DNA of 64,000 bases from Thereva unica (GCA_949987705.1 OX465286.1:16195676-16259675), one strand, 5' to 3'. Numbered from the stretch's first letter, positions 20,218-31,700 are shown. Made by a program: numbers and translations. Notes: generated from the letters alone by a model not told the origin.

Positions 20218-23205
20218 AAACGCGTAGCACTGAGGTTTGTGGTCTGCTACGATGGTAAAATTAGTTCCCTCTAAGAAATATCGGAAATATTTTATCCCTG
20301 CATTCATCGCCAGTCAATGTTGAAAGCTTCTGCAGCAAAACTTCTAAGGGTTGCCAGTCTCCGTTAACCGATTGCTGTAACGCGGCACCTAAAGGCGGTA
20401 GCCCACAATCACGCCTTTATTCGCGTTTACGCGCGTTGAAGCGTTGACGCGCTTTGCCGTCGATATTCGATTGTGTGTAATTCAAATCAAGCTATCCCAT
20501 TCACGACTTCGCAGCGTTAGCGGCGTCAAGCGACGGCAAAAGTCGTCCAACTTTCAACTTTTCTTTCTCCTTTTCGCGCGTTAGCACGCGTTGAAAATTT
20601 CAAAACTGTCAAACTGTCGAATTATCATGATTTCAGAATAAAATACAGAGCAAAGTTTGCATTTTACTAGTTGTTTTCTCCAATTCTCGAAGAAAAACTA
20701 CCATGCCGAGCCCTGTTCAATCCGTATTTTTGGTGCGAATAGACACGTCGATTAAAAAACCTGTATACACCTGCACATCAGTACAATAAATGGACTGATT
20801 GTGTTCCATGAGATTTGTGGGCTTGGTTTGGGGTGGGTAATGGTGCAGGTATACACTCTCATACCAAGAGTAGTAGGGCATTTTTGAAGTGGAACATTTC
20901 AAAAAATTTACGCCTCAGTACTATTTACCGTCGTGTAAGGGACAAATGTACTGCCTCGCATAAGTTAATCAAATAACTCACAGAGCTATTGAAGCTAGAT
21001 GTACGCTCTAAAATGAGTTTTCTATTAAGCTGCGTTTTTCACAATTAAACAATTTAAGATACAGATCAATTATGATTAGATAACATTTCAAACTGAGCAC
21101 AGAGCTACAAGTTTTTGAAGCATTTCTTCGTAAGTGTGGCTTCCAATGAGTAAGTCGTCGGCCTCTCTTTCAATCTCCGAAACTTGTATGCTCTCCAACC
21201 TTTAACATCTATACTTCTTTATAGTACAGATATAATAATAATATAGAGGGATATATCAGTGCTCACTCAAGAGATAGTGTGGTTATGGAAAGATTTGGTG
21301 AAAGAAAGTACGAATCAATATTCCGAGTAACCTATATTGTGGGAGATCTGATTAGCCTAAGTTATCGAGGGGAGGACAAGAAGAAGAAATCAGGTGGGTC
21401 ACTCCCTGGATCAACAACCCCCTGTGGTAACCCGGTTTGTTGTTTTGTCGGCTTACCACCGGATCGTCTGTTTATAGATTGGTCGGTGTCAAACTGAAAG
21501 AAAAAATGCCTTCATCCTCCCGAATTCCTCTGAGATCCCATCAGACACTACCACTTTGAATTCAAACATCTGCATATGACGCTTGATACTGGGTCCACTA
21601 GTAAATCATCAAGATATTTCCAAAGTGTGCTCAGAGAGATTTTACTTTGATAAAATTCGCCATATTGCATCCTCCAAAAAAAAAACGTTGCACTTCAATA
21701 AATGCACCTTCTAGTATACGGCGGGGATAACAACACGAGATTGCAACGAAATTTTTTTTTGAATTTCTCAAAAATGCCTTAAAACCAAAAAAAAAAAAGA
21801 AATAAAAATAAAAAATAATGAAAAAAAGACAATCCCCATCCGGAAAGTGTTAAGAAATAAAACTGTTGATTATTTTTTTAACGTGTCTTGAATTTGCATA
21901 AATTAGCAATCTGGTGATGGGAGCAGAAAAAAGTCAGATTTGGAGGAAACCTTTAAGACAAAACAAGAGAAAGAAATAACACACTCGCCCAAGCAGGAGC
22001 CCCAGCCCTCCAGCCCTCCCCCGCGCACAATGATGCCAAAAACAGAAAACCATACGCAAGGCACCATGAACTCATCTCGAAAATCCCCCCTGAGGGCGAC
22101 ATCCCCATATGCATACATACGTAGGTATATACATATATATTCAGCGATGAGCCAAAAGTAATGTTCTACATAAAATTGAACACAAATAACACTCTTCCTA
22201 CACCGGTGTTATCTTCTGATTACTCTCCTGATGCTTTATTTTTTACCTGTGCGCTTATTGTTATTTTTGTCGTTTTTTTGTTCCCATTCCCGGCGTGGTT
22301 ATTTAATCTTATTCCGATGAGGAAGATGTGCCATTGCCGTGCCGCACTGGCTTTGAGGCGTTAGCGGTGCAGAAACAGGACAAATTAGGGAACCGAGGAG
22401 CACAAACACACACACACACACACATGCTCCGTCCGCGAGAAAAAAATGAGATCGAAAACCAAAATTAAGGCGAAGGTAGAAAAATTAAGAAAAGCCACCT
22501 TTATACCCTTCTGATAAAAAATTTTAATCTTAACACCTCCGAAGACTGCTCACTCAGAAATTTCTCGTGTTTTTTTTGGGGGGGGGGGTTTCTGAAACCC
22601 AAGTTTTTTTTTGAAGAGAGTTGATGCGCGATTTGGACGCCTGCGCGGATGGACTGCGCCGATTCCGAGGAGTTCTTTCAGTCATCTCGAAGAAAGAACT
22701 TCCCCAGAGAGAGAGAGAGAGGGGGGGGGAGAAGGAGAGAAAAAGAAAGTGCACGGGGCTCCAGAGCCTGCAGCAGAGGAGGCAAAACAAAAAAAATCTT
22801 AAAAGGAGATAAAACCCAAAACAAGGACATAAAAATTAATCGGGCAAGCCGTAAAGTCGTAAAGGTGAGACCAGATGAGGTCGTGTTTCTGATAAAAAAA
22901 AAACAAAAATAAACTAAGAGAGAAAAAAACGAGGGAAAAAAGGAAATGCTATGCCCTTTTCGGATAGTGTTACGCCGTGATTAGTGTCGTGTGCCTCTTG
23001 TTAGCATTTGGGAAGATACGAGCAGAAAAAAATCCTCCTTTTTTAATCCCGCAGTTGATGCTCCACAAGTGATAAGGAAAGCCGCGAGATATCGATGTCC
23101 AAAATTCTTAAATCGTCGAGACTTGTGTTTTTTATAGCCTGGATGGGAATTTATATTAATTGGTGGTCAATTAGTAGGTAAATAAGAATTTTGGTGTTTT
23201 TTTTT
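20218..23205. other. spacer; microsatellites and minor repeat fragments
   Basis: No gene recognised. Notable pieces: a CpG-rich block with repeated 'gcgcgtt/aacgcg' text (20385-20600); a short satellite piece near 21160-21215 ('caatctccgaaacttgtatg'); the 'agagggatatatcagtgctc' block near 21243 shared with 6007; (CA)n at about 22405-22423; (GA)n at about 22706-22728; a G-rich run at about 22578. The polyQ/poly-K-like short frames around 22611-22912 follow from the (GA)n repeat. Confidence 0.35.
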
Positions 23206-23218
23206 TTTGTTGGTACAG

Positions 23219-23298
23219 GTGCTAGAGGAGACCTAAGCCGAGAAATCACCGCCCTGTGATCACTGCAACGGCGAGGTCATGTCATGGTGCAATATCGA
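23219..23298 (+). other. candidate exon (80 bp) with strong splice sites
   Basis: The left flank is a long T tract ending 'tgttggtacag' and the right flank is 'gtaagtaatttt', a consensus donor. All three frames of the 80 bases contain a stop, so if real it would be non-coding (5' UTR or lncRNA) or a terminal coding exon. No partner exon is identified. It is the best internal-exon-like signal on the plus strand in this part of the window, but splice-like signals do occur by chance. Confidence 0.3.
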
Positions 23299-23504
23299 CG
23301 TAAGTAATTTTAGCTTGAGGAGAGAGAGAGATAGGCAAGAGAATGGGAGAGAATGAGATAGGCTTAAGAGGGGTCCGAGGCGCGCTGGAGCACATAGCAA
23401 TAAATCTTACACTTGAAAGCTTAAGGATGTGTTGTTTGTTGTTATTGTTTTGTTTCGGGGGCCGACAACCAGCGCCCTGTTCAAAAACCCTTACCATCTG
23501 TATA

Positions 23505-23728
23505 GAGGTCCCGCCAAAAGAGTTGATGCCGGAGCGCGCAGCTGGGGAAATTAAAGCTGCACACAAATAAAAATTGCGCACATATTGATAAGAAATGCGC
23601 TTATGTATTTTCAAATTTCCCCTTCGAAATTTGTTGCGACTAGGCTAAGGGACGGGAACGGCATGCGGGGATTCTACTGCGCATGGAAAACGCGACTTTC
23701 TCGGCATCAACTCTTTTGGCGAAACCTC
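23505..23728. mobile_element. 224-bp MITE with TA target duplication
   Basis: Inverted ends: 'gaggtcccgccaaaagagtt' + 'gatgccg' on the left and 'cggcatcaactcttttggcg' + 'aaacctc' on the right (about 27 bp, two mismatches), each flanked by TA (23503-23504, 23729-23730). No coding capacity. Fits a Tc1/mariner-type MITE. Confidence 0.7.
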
Positions 23729-23927
23729 TAACAGATCTTTTGCGCATATGTATATCCCATTCAAATGTTGTTAAATTCAAAAGCTGTGGGTTAAGTGTTC
23801 CACATTTCCTTATTCGCGTTAATCTCGCGCCTTTCCCGTAAGACGAACCCTTTTTTAATGAAGCGTAAAAGACTGAGGCCCTGAAAGATAACAAAAACAC
23901 CTTTTGTCGGTCGACGGATTTCCCGAG

Positions 23928-24285
23928 GAGTGCAATACCACCACTTCGAGGTGTCTTCAATCGCTCTTAGTCTCCAAAACTCATGTGCTTAACCTTGGGA
24001 GATCTTGAACACTCTCACCTTCATCTTCTATCGTACTGATTCCCACTGGGAGTGCACTACAATCAATTAGTTGGTCCTTTGGCTTTCCCTCTCTCAATCT
24101 TCAAAACTCGTGTACTCAAGAAAGAGAGGAGATTTTGAACCCTATCTTCACCATCTATACTACTTCGTACATGAAGTGCAATAACACCATTTAGAGGTGC
24201 GCCGTTTGTCTGTCTCTGTCTCTCAATCTCCGAAATTTGTGTGCTCAGCCTGAAGAAATCTTAAACACACCTACCTACAACGATA
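23928..24285 (+). repeat. tandem array of the 123-bp satellite, about 3 units
   Basis: 'gagtgcaa' or 'gagtgcac' recurs at 23928, 24050 and 24174, giving periods of 122 and 124 bp. Each unit holds a CT-rich tract, 'caatctccgaaact(c/t)gtg', 'ggagatcttgaacac' and 'tcaccatctatact'. This is the cleanest array of the family that also occurs at 8286-8830, 11666-11785 and 12386-12580. Confidence 0.8.
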
Positions 24286-24498
24286 ACCGTGTCAGGCTTA
24301 TAGACATCGCTAGTAGCAAAGGAATGGTGGTGACCTCGACGCTCTTCCAACATAAAAAATCCAAATGAGCAGTAATTTCAACCAATCCTAACCTTCGGGG
24401 CCCTAGACGATTAGTACGTAAGGATATGGGGCTTGCAATTTTTGGGTTTCAATCTATTCTCGGGGCCCCTCTGGCTTGGGTCCTGGGTCTATTCGTCC
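24286..24498. other. spacer, nothing recognised
   Basis: No gene or repeat end recognised. Confidence 0.25.
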
Positions 24499-24506
24499 CA
24501 GTTGCC

Positions 24507-24860
24507 CAGGGGTGGCGCTTTCATTGGTGCGAATGGTGCACTTGAACCGGGCGCAATTTGTCGGGGCGCAGTTTCCACTCCTATCTTATTCTTTTCTGTT
24601 GTCAAAAAGTTGATTCAAAACTTTCAGAATTCAGACATTCAAAAAATCTGCTTACCCCATCGTCCTCTCCTACACTCATCTCCACAAACGATGTTTCTAG
24701 CAGATTTTGGTTGGTTGGATGTTGATCCTTTATTATTTTTCCCATCCAGTGAGTGATCGTGTCTTTTTCTATTGTTCTTAATTGCGTTTACAAATGAACA
24801 GCTCATGGGGCGCAATATGGCATAGTGCACCGGGCGCAAAACACCCAAGCGGCGGCCCTA
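24507..24860 (+). mobile_element. 354-bp GGCGC-ended hAT MITE, perfect 8-bp duplication
   Basis: Begins 'caggggtggcgctttcattg' and ends 'cccaagcggcggcccta'. Flanks 'cagttgcc' at 24499-24506 and 24861-24868 are identical. The subterminal blocks 'gtgcacttgaaccgggcgca' and 'tggggcgcaatatggcatag' match the 593-bp copy at 45417-46009; the interior is partly deleted. Confidence 0.85.
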
Positions 24861-24868
24861 CAGTTGCC

Positions 24869-27513
24869 TCCCCTTTTTGTGGCGGGCCTAATATCAGTTT
24901 AAATTAAAAATTTGTAATTTTATGGTAGTTAAATTTTTTTGCAAGAAGAAAGAAGAAAACATGTGCGAGAAGATAAGGTGTAAATTATGGTATATACATA
25001 TGTATATCGCGAATGCCGTTTTTTTAATGGTCACATGTTTCCCTGGCGCATGCCTGGTTAAACAGCAAAAATACAGAGGAATGGCCTGTGCATTATTTTT
25101 ATATTTTTTCCTTGTGAACAAAAAGAAAAACCACAAAGCAAAGAAAAATATTTATAATAATATTTAAGAAGAAGGTAAAACGATGTTTTTACGGGGGGAA
25201 TAAAAGTAGTTTCTGGTCTCGATCGTTGTCCAGGGGGACATTGTTTATCTTCCAAATGAGTCACAAAACACTGTTTTTTTAAAAACAACTTCTCTCTCCC
25301 ACTCAATATTGCGCGATTGGAAATAAATAAGTTTATATGTATATTTATATATATATATTTATTTAGTTTTTTATTTTTCTTCCTGGATTCGTTTTTATAC
25401 TATAATATCGTGTGTGTGTCACAAGACCCAAGAAATCGAGGCACAAAAATTATTATTCGAAAATTATCATAAAAATTCCGAAACAATAAAACTTAAAATC
25501 AATAAAAATCAGAAAAAGAGTCTCCGCCGGTGCCCCGTGCGCCTCCGCTGGTATCGAAGAAGACGATCGCTCGCGTCTCCGCCATATAATATGGCCAAGT
25601 GGAGGCTATCCCCGGCTCATATAGATGGGGCGCATAAATAACCTCAATTAATTGCTGGCAATTAACAGAAACACCTCAAAAAAATTTTATTTCATGCCGA
25701 GTTACAAATTGAGGCACACACAGAGCTGCCTCTCGGGCGAGAAGCGTTTCATTCGATTTCTTCGATTTTGCTGGCCTTTCGGTTTCTTCTTAGTTTTTTT
25801 TTTTTTTTTTTTTTCACCCAATGAGTTAAGGAAACCTGTGAAGAAATGAGGCCCAAGAAGAAAAAAAAAAAAAGAAAAACACATTTTTTTTAATGTGTAC
25901 AAAATTAAAGCCACCTTCACACGACGATGACGATGTGGAAGACGACACCTAAGAAGATCGCTTTTACTGGACACTGGAAATATCTTTAAGAAATTGATAG
26001 CTATAGGGAGTTTGTGTTTGGCTGTGTGTGCGCGTGTGCGTTTTTGTTGTATTTTTATTTGAGAGATCTTAAGAAAAAATCAAAAAGAACATTATCTGTA
26101 TTTTTTTCGTATATAGTTCTGTGATATTAATGCAGCAGCAACAACAACAACAACAGCAAACAGCACCAGCGCACCTCTATAGCCCGTGCGACGAGGAATA
26201 AAGTGTTTTCTTTTGAAAAGAGTCAACGTGGGTCTTGCGGTCACACACTATATAACCGTGCCCGGGGTGCCTACCGCCCCCCCTCCCCAACAAGGAACTA
26301 ATCTCCAAAGTTCTTGAATTAAGGCTCCTCTTGAGATTCCCCCAAATCGATTTGATTCAGGTTTTGTTTTTATTTCGATGCGCTTTTAAGACAACAGACT
26401 ACAAAACAGCCAAGATCACACCTGAAAATGGATTTCTTTACAAATTAATCTCGCATTTAAATGAGGCATTAGACTTGGACCCCAGCGCAGGCGCACCAGG
26501 CAATATCCCCTCATATATGGGTGGCTCTGGTCTTCTTGTGGTATAGGCATACTCATCTCAGATCACATACTACCTCTACATATGTATATATGCATGTATT
26601 CCACACAGCCCTTTTGTTTTTTTTTTTTTTGCATCAATTTCCAAATGCAAGAACTTTTTTGGGCTGGGGGCTAATCACCCAATCTGACTCTTCTTTTACA
26701 CCTGTGCACTAGAGGTACGTATACATATATACATACATGTGTGTTTATGTGTTTATCATTTTAATTAGTGAGCATATATCTATTTTTTGCCGTTACGACA
26801 TTTAACACGTCATTAATAATTATTGCTTGATTACATGAGTCATCACGGATCTTAATTGGAGAGGCCACAGTGTATGTGTGTGTGTGTGTGTGTCTTGCGA
26901 GGAGACCCAAAATACTACTTAAAGAAATCTTTAAAGAAAAAGATTAGAAAAATTTTAAGGTTGGGTCATTGAAATGCGGAGTGACGACCATTCTCTCCAG
27001 TAAAAATATATTAAATGGTTTTTTTTTCACCTCCTCTATTATATTTCATTTTTATTTTTTTTACTTTCATCGATAACTGCGCATTAATATGTTCGGGGCA
27101 GAATTTAATGGGGTTTTTGTTCTTATAACTCTGATCGCGCACCGCGCATTTTTGGGCATTTTTCTCAGTGCGCGGCAGGATAATTTTGTGAGTGAGAATA
27201 TCTTTCCCTCGACACTTCACAATATACTAAAAAGTTTACGCTGGTCCATTGACGTAAGGAAACGGTGGCCCCAAATCGTAAATCTTGATGAAGATATATG
27301 TCAGCATAAGGGACATAAGGGACCATAAGGAACTGATAATTGGTTTAACCTAAAAAAAATTATTGTGTGTTACAATTGGATTAAAAGACACAGATTGACC
27401 TTCGAGTTACCTGGAATTACGCATTCTGCATACCGTTTTTTTTGTGATATATGGCGGGGCACAGCCTTTGTACTACTAGTCCGTCATCATGCCTCTTATC
27501 TCTACTGCAAGAT
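24869..27513. other. AT-rich spacer with microsatellites
   Basis: No confident gene. Contents: repeated A/T homopolymers, (TA)n near 25345, a T-run at 25797-25814, (CAG/CAA)n at 26133-26159 and (TG)n near 26873-26893. A 23-codon ORF at 26130-26201 begins with the glutamine run and ends 'APAHLYSPCDEE'; it is more likely a trinucleotide repeat than a gene. Confidence 0.35.
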
Positions 27514-27999
27514 CTATACCTTTTCAACTTCAAATTGGCACTAAACAAATTCAAATTGGGACTAAACAATTTCAAATTGGGACTAAACAAATTCAAATTG
27601 GGACTAAACAATTTCAAATTGGGACTTATGGGTCATGAAATTAAGGAGAGTGCTTTTAAGAAACCAGAGGTCAAGGACTTTGTTAGCCATTGTTTAATAC
27701 AGTGATTCTCAACCTTTTTTTTTTGTTGCGGCACACTTTTAACAATTTCAAAATTTGGCGGCACACTAACAATACAATAAATTTAAAAGTATTTTACTTA
27801 CTAGTGCACACGCACTTTCGCTTTCAGGGGGGAAATCCACACCCTAAATTGTTCATGTACACCTGAAAACCAAAAACATTGGAGGGCTCTCTTGGCCGCT
27901 GGCAACGAAGGAACGTGAGCGAAAGGCCGAACACTAGCATAGCTTTTCAAACGAAAACTAAATAAATTATTTTAGAGCTACTAAGAACTTATACCGGAA

Positions 28000-28960
28000 T
28001 AGCCTAAGCTTTTAAAACCCCACCAGACTAGCATCTAAAAAGGGGATTGCCTCAAGGTCATCCCGAAAGAGGGATTTTCCCGTAGGTTTCCCATGAGAAC
28101 CCCATGTAGCAAATGAGAGCATGCCGAAAGAGCTTCCTCATGAATATCACTCAAAAAAAATCAACGAGACTGAAGTGAGGTATGCATTATCAGCTTTTCA
28201 TAATGGCCCTAGTAGCAAACCTTATTTTAAATTAAATGGGTCGATATCTGCCTTATGTATTCGTACTCGGTTTTGAAAACCTTAAAAAAATACCCCGCCT
28301 TCACCGGCTGAACCAGCAAATTGGGGAACTGGACCTCTAACCTTAGTTCAGTTCGCATATAGTTTCCACACATTCAACTGAGAATAAACAAACCTCACTT
28401 CGCACAGCGGGTCCAGTGGGCTTTCGCATTTCTGACTTTTGGCGAAAAAGCAACAACAATTTCAAGCACGAACTGAACATAAACTGACTGATGGTGAAGC
28501 AACTTACGTGGATTGAACTGAAGTCGGTGAAACCCGTCCATTAAGCTTTAGTTCAATTCATGCAAAGCTATAGATTTTGTTGTTGTATTGCTTCATGTTT
28601 TAGGCAATTATTTTTTGTGACCGTGAAATGTATCATTTAGCCTACTCAATAGACCGGTTCTGGTTCGATTACAGGGGTTAAGCAATATTGGAAGTAATTA
28701 GTTGGAAGATCGGTAAAACGGTGCTCGCGTTTAAAAATATAAAGTTTTCGACACAGGCGCAGTTATTATTCACATATGTATGTATCCACGCCGAAGTTCT
28801 CAAACTTTTCGAAATTCCTGTTCCACTCGGAATCGAGGAGCAATGATTTTTCTCTGGAGGGCGAAATGAGGCATTCCGTATGACGAGGCGCGAATGAGGC
28901 AAGGGATTAGACACTCTGTGTGGGACTTATAGGGCAATCTACTCGGGGTCCACATGGGGC
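28000..28960 (+). repeat. S-family repeat, 5S-bearing, inside hAT composite 1
   Basis: Moderately repeated sequence shared with 35400-36700, 42650-43300, and (reverse) 38005-38370 and 49777-50670. Shared blocks: 'cgagactgaagtgag', 'cctcacttcgcacag', 'ttctgacttttggcgaaaaa', 'gcaacaacaatttc', 'cattaagctttagttcaatt', then the 5S-like core at 28616-28730 and a downstream 'aatataaagttttcgacaca' block. No ORF. Confidence 0.6.
28616..28730 (+). mobile_element. 5S rRNA-derived SINE-like core, copy 1
   Basis: 'catttagcctactcaataga', 'ccggttctggttcgattaca', 'taagcaatattggaagtaat' and 'tagttggaagatcgg' align collinearly with 5S rRNA ('CTGAATACATCGGTTCTCGTC', 'TAAGCAGCGTCGGGCGCGG', 'TTAGATGGGGGACCG'). 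It has lost part of the box C region. The bases after it ('gcgtttaaaaatataaag', 'ttttcgacac') are shared with the copies at 36412 and 42990, as a SINE body would be. Confidence 0.7.
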
Positions 28961-29109
28961 GGTCGGGCTAGGCTCATAAGGACCCCATCTGCCCCCCCTC
29001 CGAAAATGTCGGGAATAGCTCCATAACCAAAGAATTTAAAACCAGCTCGTAATTCAATTGACCGAATAACATTTAAACGGTTACCTATTCGCTTGCTCCC
29101 CATCCATAA

Positions 29110-29745
29110 TGATTATGTTCCGCCGCCCCTGTTTGCTAGCAGTATTCTTCTCTTTTCCGCCGTAATGTTGTTATATCTGTCGATTGTTATATTTTGTCCA
29201 ATTCTTCCTCTACCCTTTCTATAAGAAGGGATCCGCAAATGTTTCGTTTTATTTTCATTAATAACAAGTTCACATTTTGATGCTGTATTTTCTAACGCTA
29301 CATATGCTTCCTTCGCTGCAGTCATTGACCTACCTATGATGACTATATCATCTGCATATGCCATTAGCTTAGCAGTCTTGTTTAGAATTGGCCCTCTGGT
29401 TTCAATACGTTCCTCCCGGACAATTTTTGCTAATAATATGTAGGATAGAGAGTTTCCTTACCTGAGGCCTCTGTTCGCACCGATACATTGCTCTGTATTC
29501 TCACTTTGTTTATCATTCGACTTAATGAGGTTTTAGTGATTTGAATTAATTGGTCTGGAAAGTTCAGTTCCACCATTGGTTCGTAGATTTTTGAGCGTAG
29601 CGGAAGATCATTTACTGTCTTAAAGTCAATGAAAAAAAGGTGGGTCTCTTTCTTAAATGTTTTCGTATTTTAAATTGCCTGTCTTAATGCGAATATGTGA
29701 GCGGTTGTGGACTTTTGTTTCCTGAAGCTGCACTACAATACAAAC
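29110..29745 (-). pseudogene. LINE RT fragment inside hAT composite 1
   Basis: On the minus strand: 'QAI' and 'FFIDFKTVNDLPLRSKIYE' (~29640-29590, a drifted palm motif), 'LIQITKTSLSRMINKVRI' (~29540-29490), then 'AKLMAYADDIVIIGRS' (~29370-29325, catalytic YADD), 'LENTASKCELVINENKTKH' (~29290-29240). This is the palm and thumb of a non-LTR RT (the 'YADDIDIIGR' type). Both ends are missing. The same fragment, more deleted, lies at 43300-43715 in the second composite. Confidence 0.7.
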
Positions 29746-30465
29746 ATACAAAATAATTTTTATTGTTTGCATTTCTAAAATTTGGCGGCACACTTCAAGA
29801 ATTTCGCGGCACACAAAAGTGCCGCGGCACATTGGTTGAGAATCACTGGTCTAAGAAATGCTCAAATGTGTATCAGACAAATGTTGTATTAGTTATTGAT
29901 AGTGCGCCTTGTCATGCCTTTTTAATGCCTACATCGAAGAATTGTTTCAGGAAAATGAATTTGTTGGTCATTGATTACTTAGACTTGGACCCTATAGTCC
30001 AATTTTTAATGCTATCGAGCACGCTTGGTCAAGTTAACGTTAAAAGAGAATTAGCAATTCAAATGCCACAAACTCTAACCGGTTAAGACAGGGCTAATAT
30101 GACTCAAGCCGAATATCGTTTACAATGGTTACAAACCATCTTAATTAATGATATAAGAAATCAAACAGATGTGAACTGCACAAAATATATCGCCCATCGT
30201 TCAAAGGTTCATACTCGATGCATTAAATGGCTGCTCGTTTTCAAATAATGTTTTTATATTGTTATCTGTGTTCATATTTATTCCAAACTTAATAAAAATA
30301 ATTAATACTTTAATCTTTACTGATATTAGTTCATTTATTAAATTGTTTGGTCCCAATTTGAAATTGTTTATTCCCAATTTGAAATTGTTTAGTCCCAATT
30401 TGAAATTGTTTAGTCCCAATTTGAAATTGTTTAGTCCCAATTTGAAGTTGAAAAGGTATAGTAGT

Positions 30466-30704
30466 ATACAGAGCCGGCGCTTGGGTTTGTTGCGCCCGGT
30501 GCACTATGCCATATTGCGCCCCATAAGCTGTTCATTTTTGAACGCATTGGAGGACAATGGAAAAGTCACATACACTAGCTGAATGTGAACAATAAAAAAG
30601 ATTACATAGGCAGGAAGTTTCACATGGTTCAACATCCAATCAACAAAAATCTGTTGGAAGCGTTGTTTGCGGAGACGAGAGTAGGCGAGAACGCCCCATC
30701 GTGG
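30466..30704 (-). mobile_element. GGCGC-ended hAT MITE, truncated copy
   Basis: On the plus strand 'cagagccggcgcttgggttt', 'gcgcccggtgcactatgcca', 'tattgcgccccataagctgt' is the reverse complement of the right end at 45940-46009. The interior match continues ('catggttcaacatccaatca', 'acgatg'-like text near 30690) and stops at the LINE tail that begins at 30705. It abuts the DDE transposon end at 30458. Confidence 0.7.
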
Positions 30705-31268
30705 CCCCATGGTGGGGCGGAAGAAGACGTAAGTTCCAGAATAAATAAAGCACGAGGCGCATATGCATGCCTGTCCCGCATATGGAGATCAACGGAGATC
30801 TCAACTAACACCAAATTGCGGCTGTTCAACTCCAATGTTAAGGCAGTACTTTTGTACGGTTGCGAAACATGGAAAGTCACCCAATTCATCACAGGGCGCC
30901 TACAAGTCTTCATCAACGTATTCTAAAAATCCGCTGGCAAGATAGATTTTCAAACGAAGAACTATGGCGCCGTGCCGGCCAAGAAAGGATAGACGACCAA
31001 ATCAGAAGGAAATGGAATTGGCTTGGCCACACCTTGCGACGCGAAAACGAAAATCTAGCCAAACAGGCCTTTGACTGGAATCCGCAAGGATCCCGTCGAG
31101 TTGGAAGACCTAGAACATCGTGGAGGAGAACTCTACTAGCAGAGGCCGCAACAACTGGGAGATCCTGGTCGGAGCTAAGAGCTGTCGCGCAAAACAGAGT
31201 TCGCTGGAGGGCAACTGTTTCCGCCCTATGTCCCATGAGGGATTAAAGGAGTTTAAAGAAGAAGAAGA
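30705..31268 (+). pseudogene. 3' end of an RTE-like LINE
   Basis: Begins 'EEDVSSRINKARGAYACL' and continues 'RLFNSNVKAVLLYGCETW' and 'VTQFITGRLQ' in one frame (30717-30926). After a deletion/frameshift it resumes 'RRAGQERIDDQIRRKWNW', 'RRENENLAKQAFDWNPQGS', 'GRPRTSWRRTLLAEA' and 'VSALCPMRD' then stop (to 31246). The end 'ggattaaaggagtttaaaga' + 'agaagaag' is the family's GAA-rich tail. It matches the antisense copy at 53515-55440 closely and is 5'-truncated. Confidence 0.8.
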
Positions 31269-31589
31269 CTTCTGTAATGACTTGTTAGTAATGCAGAGCA
31301 TGTCGAAGTACTGGACTGCTTCTTCAGAAGTACTTCTAGAAGTACTTTTTCAAGTACTTCCATTCACTACTGGGGCTGAGTAGTACTTTTCGTCTAATAC
31401 GTTGAATTCCATGGGGTCAACGGTGACTGGCACTGAGTTTGTTCGTAGTGCCGTGAGGGTCACCAATGACCGGCGAAGCCAAGATTACTAGAAACACAAA
31501 ATTCGAGTAAATGATCAATGACTTTAAATTTTTCTATTTATGATGGTTACTGAAATGGTATATAGAGCAATGGAAACTAATGCTATATA
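31269..31589. other. spacer with a short palindrome-rich 'aagtactt' cluster
   Basis: About 31305-31390 has repeated 'aagtac/gtactt' words (five within 85 bases). No gene recognised. Confidence 0.3.
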
Positions 31590-31700
31590 GAGCAATAGTT
31601 GCAATAGTTTGCACACAAAACTCACCCCACCCCTCACCCGCTCGCAGGGGCATGTTTCATCAAAAAAATCAAATGGCAACCCCGATTTTTTCTAACGGAT
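31590..31700 (+). repeat. partial copy of the 'gtttgcacacaaaactcacc' repeat
   Basis: 'agtttgcacacaaaactcac', 'cgctcgcagggg' and 'caaatggcaaccccgatttt' match the repeat at 55440-55650 (minus) and 1680-1990. Confidence 0.5.

Larger units (their letters stand above)
27700..29848 (+). mobile_element. hAT-ended composite carrying 5S-like and LINE sequence (copy 1)
   Basis: Ends are 'cagtgattctcaacc' and 'ggttgagaatcactg' (15-bp perfect TIR of the hAT/Charlie style), with matching subterminal 'gcggcacac' text. Flanks are 'gtttaata' and 'gtctaaga' (6 of 8 identical), consistent with an aged 8-bp duplication. Inside are the 5S-derived repeat (28000-28960) and an antisense RT fragment (29110-29745), and no hAT transposase. 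The 1645-bp copy at 42114-43758 has the same ends and the same two cargo segments. Confidence 0.8.
27517..30458 (+). mobile_element. DDE DNA transposon with 21-bp subterminal repeats
   Basis: Left end 'tacctttt' + 'caacttcaaattgg', right end the exact reverse complement, flanked by TA (27515-27516, 30459-30460). Inside each end are about five tandem ~21-bp units ('caaattgggactaaacaatt') in inverted orientation (27531-27627 and 30342-30450). A decayed transposase spans 27628-27691 and 29857-30240: 'VLVIDSAPCHAFL' resembles the second catalytic D region ('D-N-A-x-x-H') and 'DLDPIVQF...VKREL' the third ('LNPIE..W..VKREL'), here lacking the E. Split by the hAT composite at 27700-29848. TA target and motifs suggest a Tc1/mariner-superfamily relative; not functional. 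Confidence 0.7.

Noticed and set aside
22611..22912. Basic protein frames rich in R, E and K
   Set aside because: They translate the (GA)n repeat and neighbouring A-rich DNA in three overlapping frames.
26130..26201. Short polyglutamine ORF as a coding exon
   Set aside because: (CAG/CAA)n microsatellite; no splice sites or extension of the frame.
27417..27705. Peptide frames with repeated 'NFKLGLNNFKLG' and 'FSPNLKLFSPNL' (also 30201-30582)
   Set aside because: They are translations of the 21-bp subterminal DNA repeats of the DDE transposon in both orientations, not repeat proteins.
28616..28730. Functional 5S rRNA gene
   Set aside because: All five 5S-like copies are diverged, lack a proper 5' end and T-run terminator, and share non-5S flanks; they are derived repeats.
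30342..30450. CRISPR-like direct repeats
   Set aside because: No unique spacers; units are contiguous and mirrored at the other end of the same transposon, in an animal genome.
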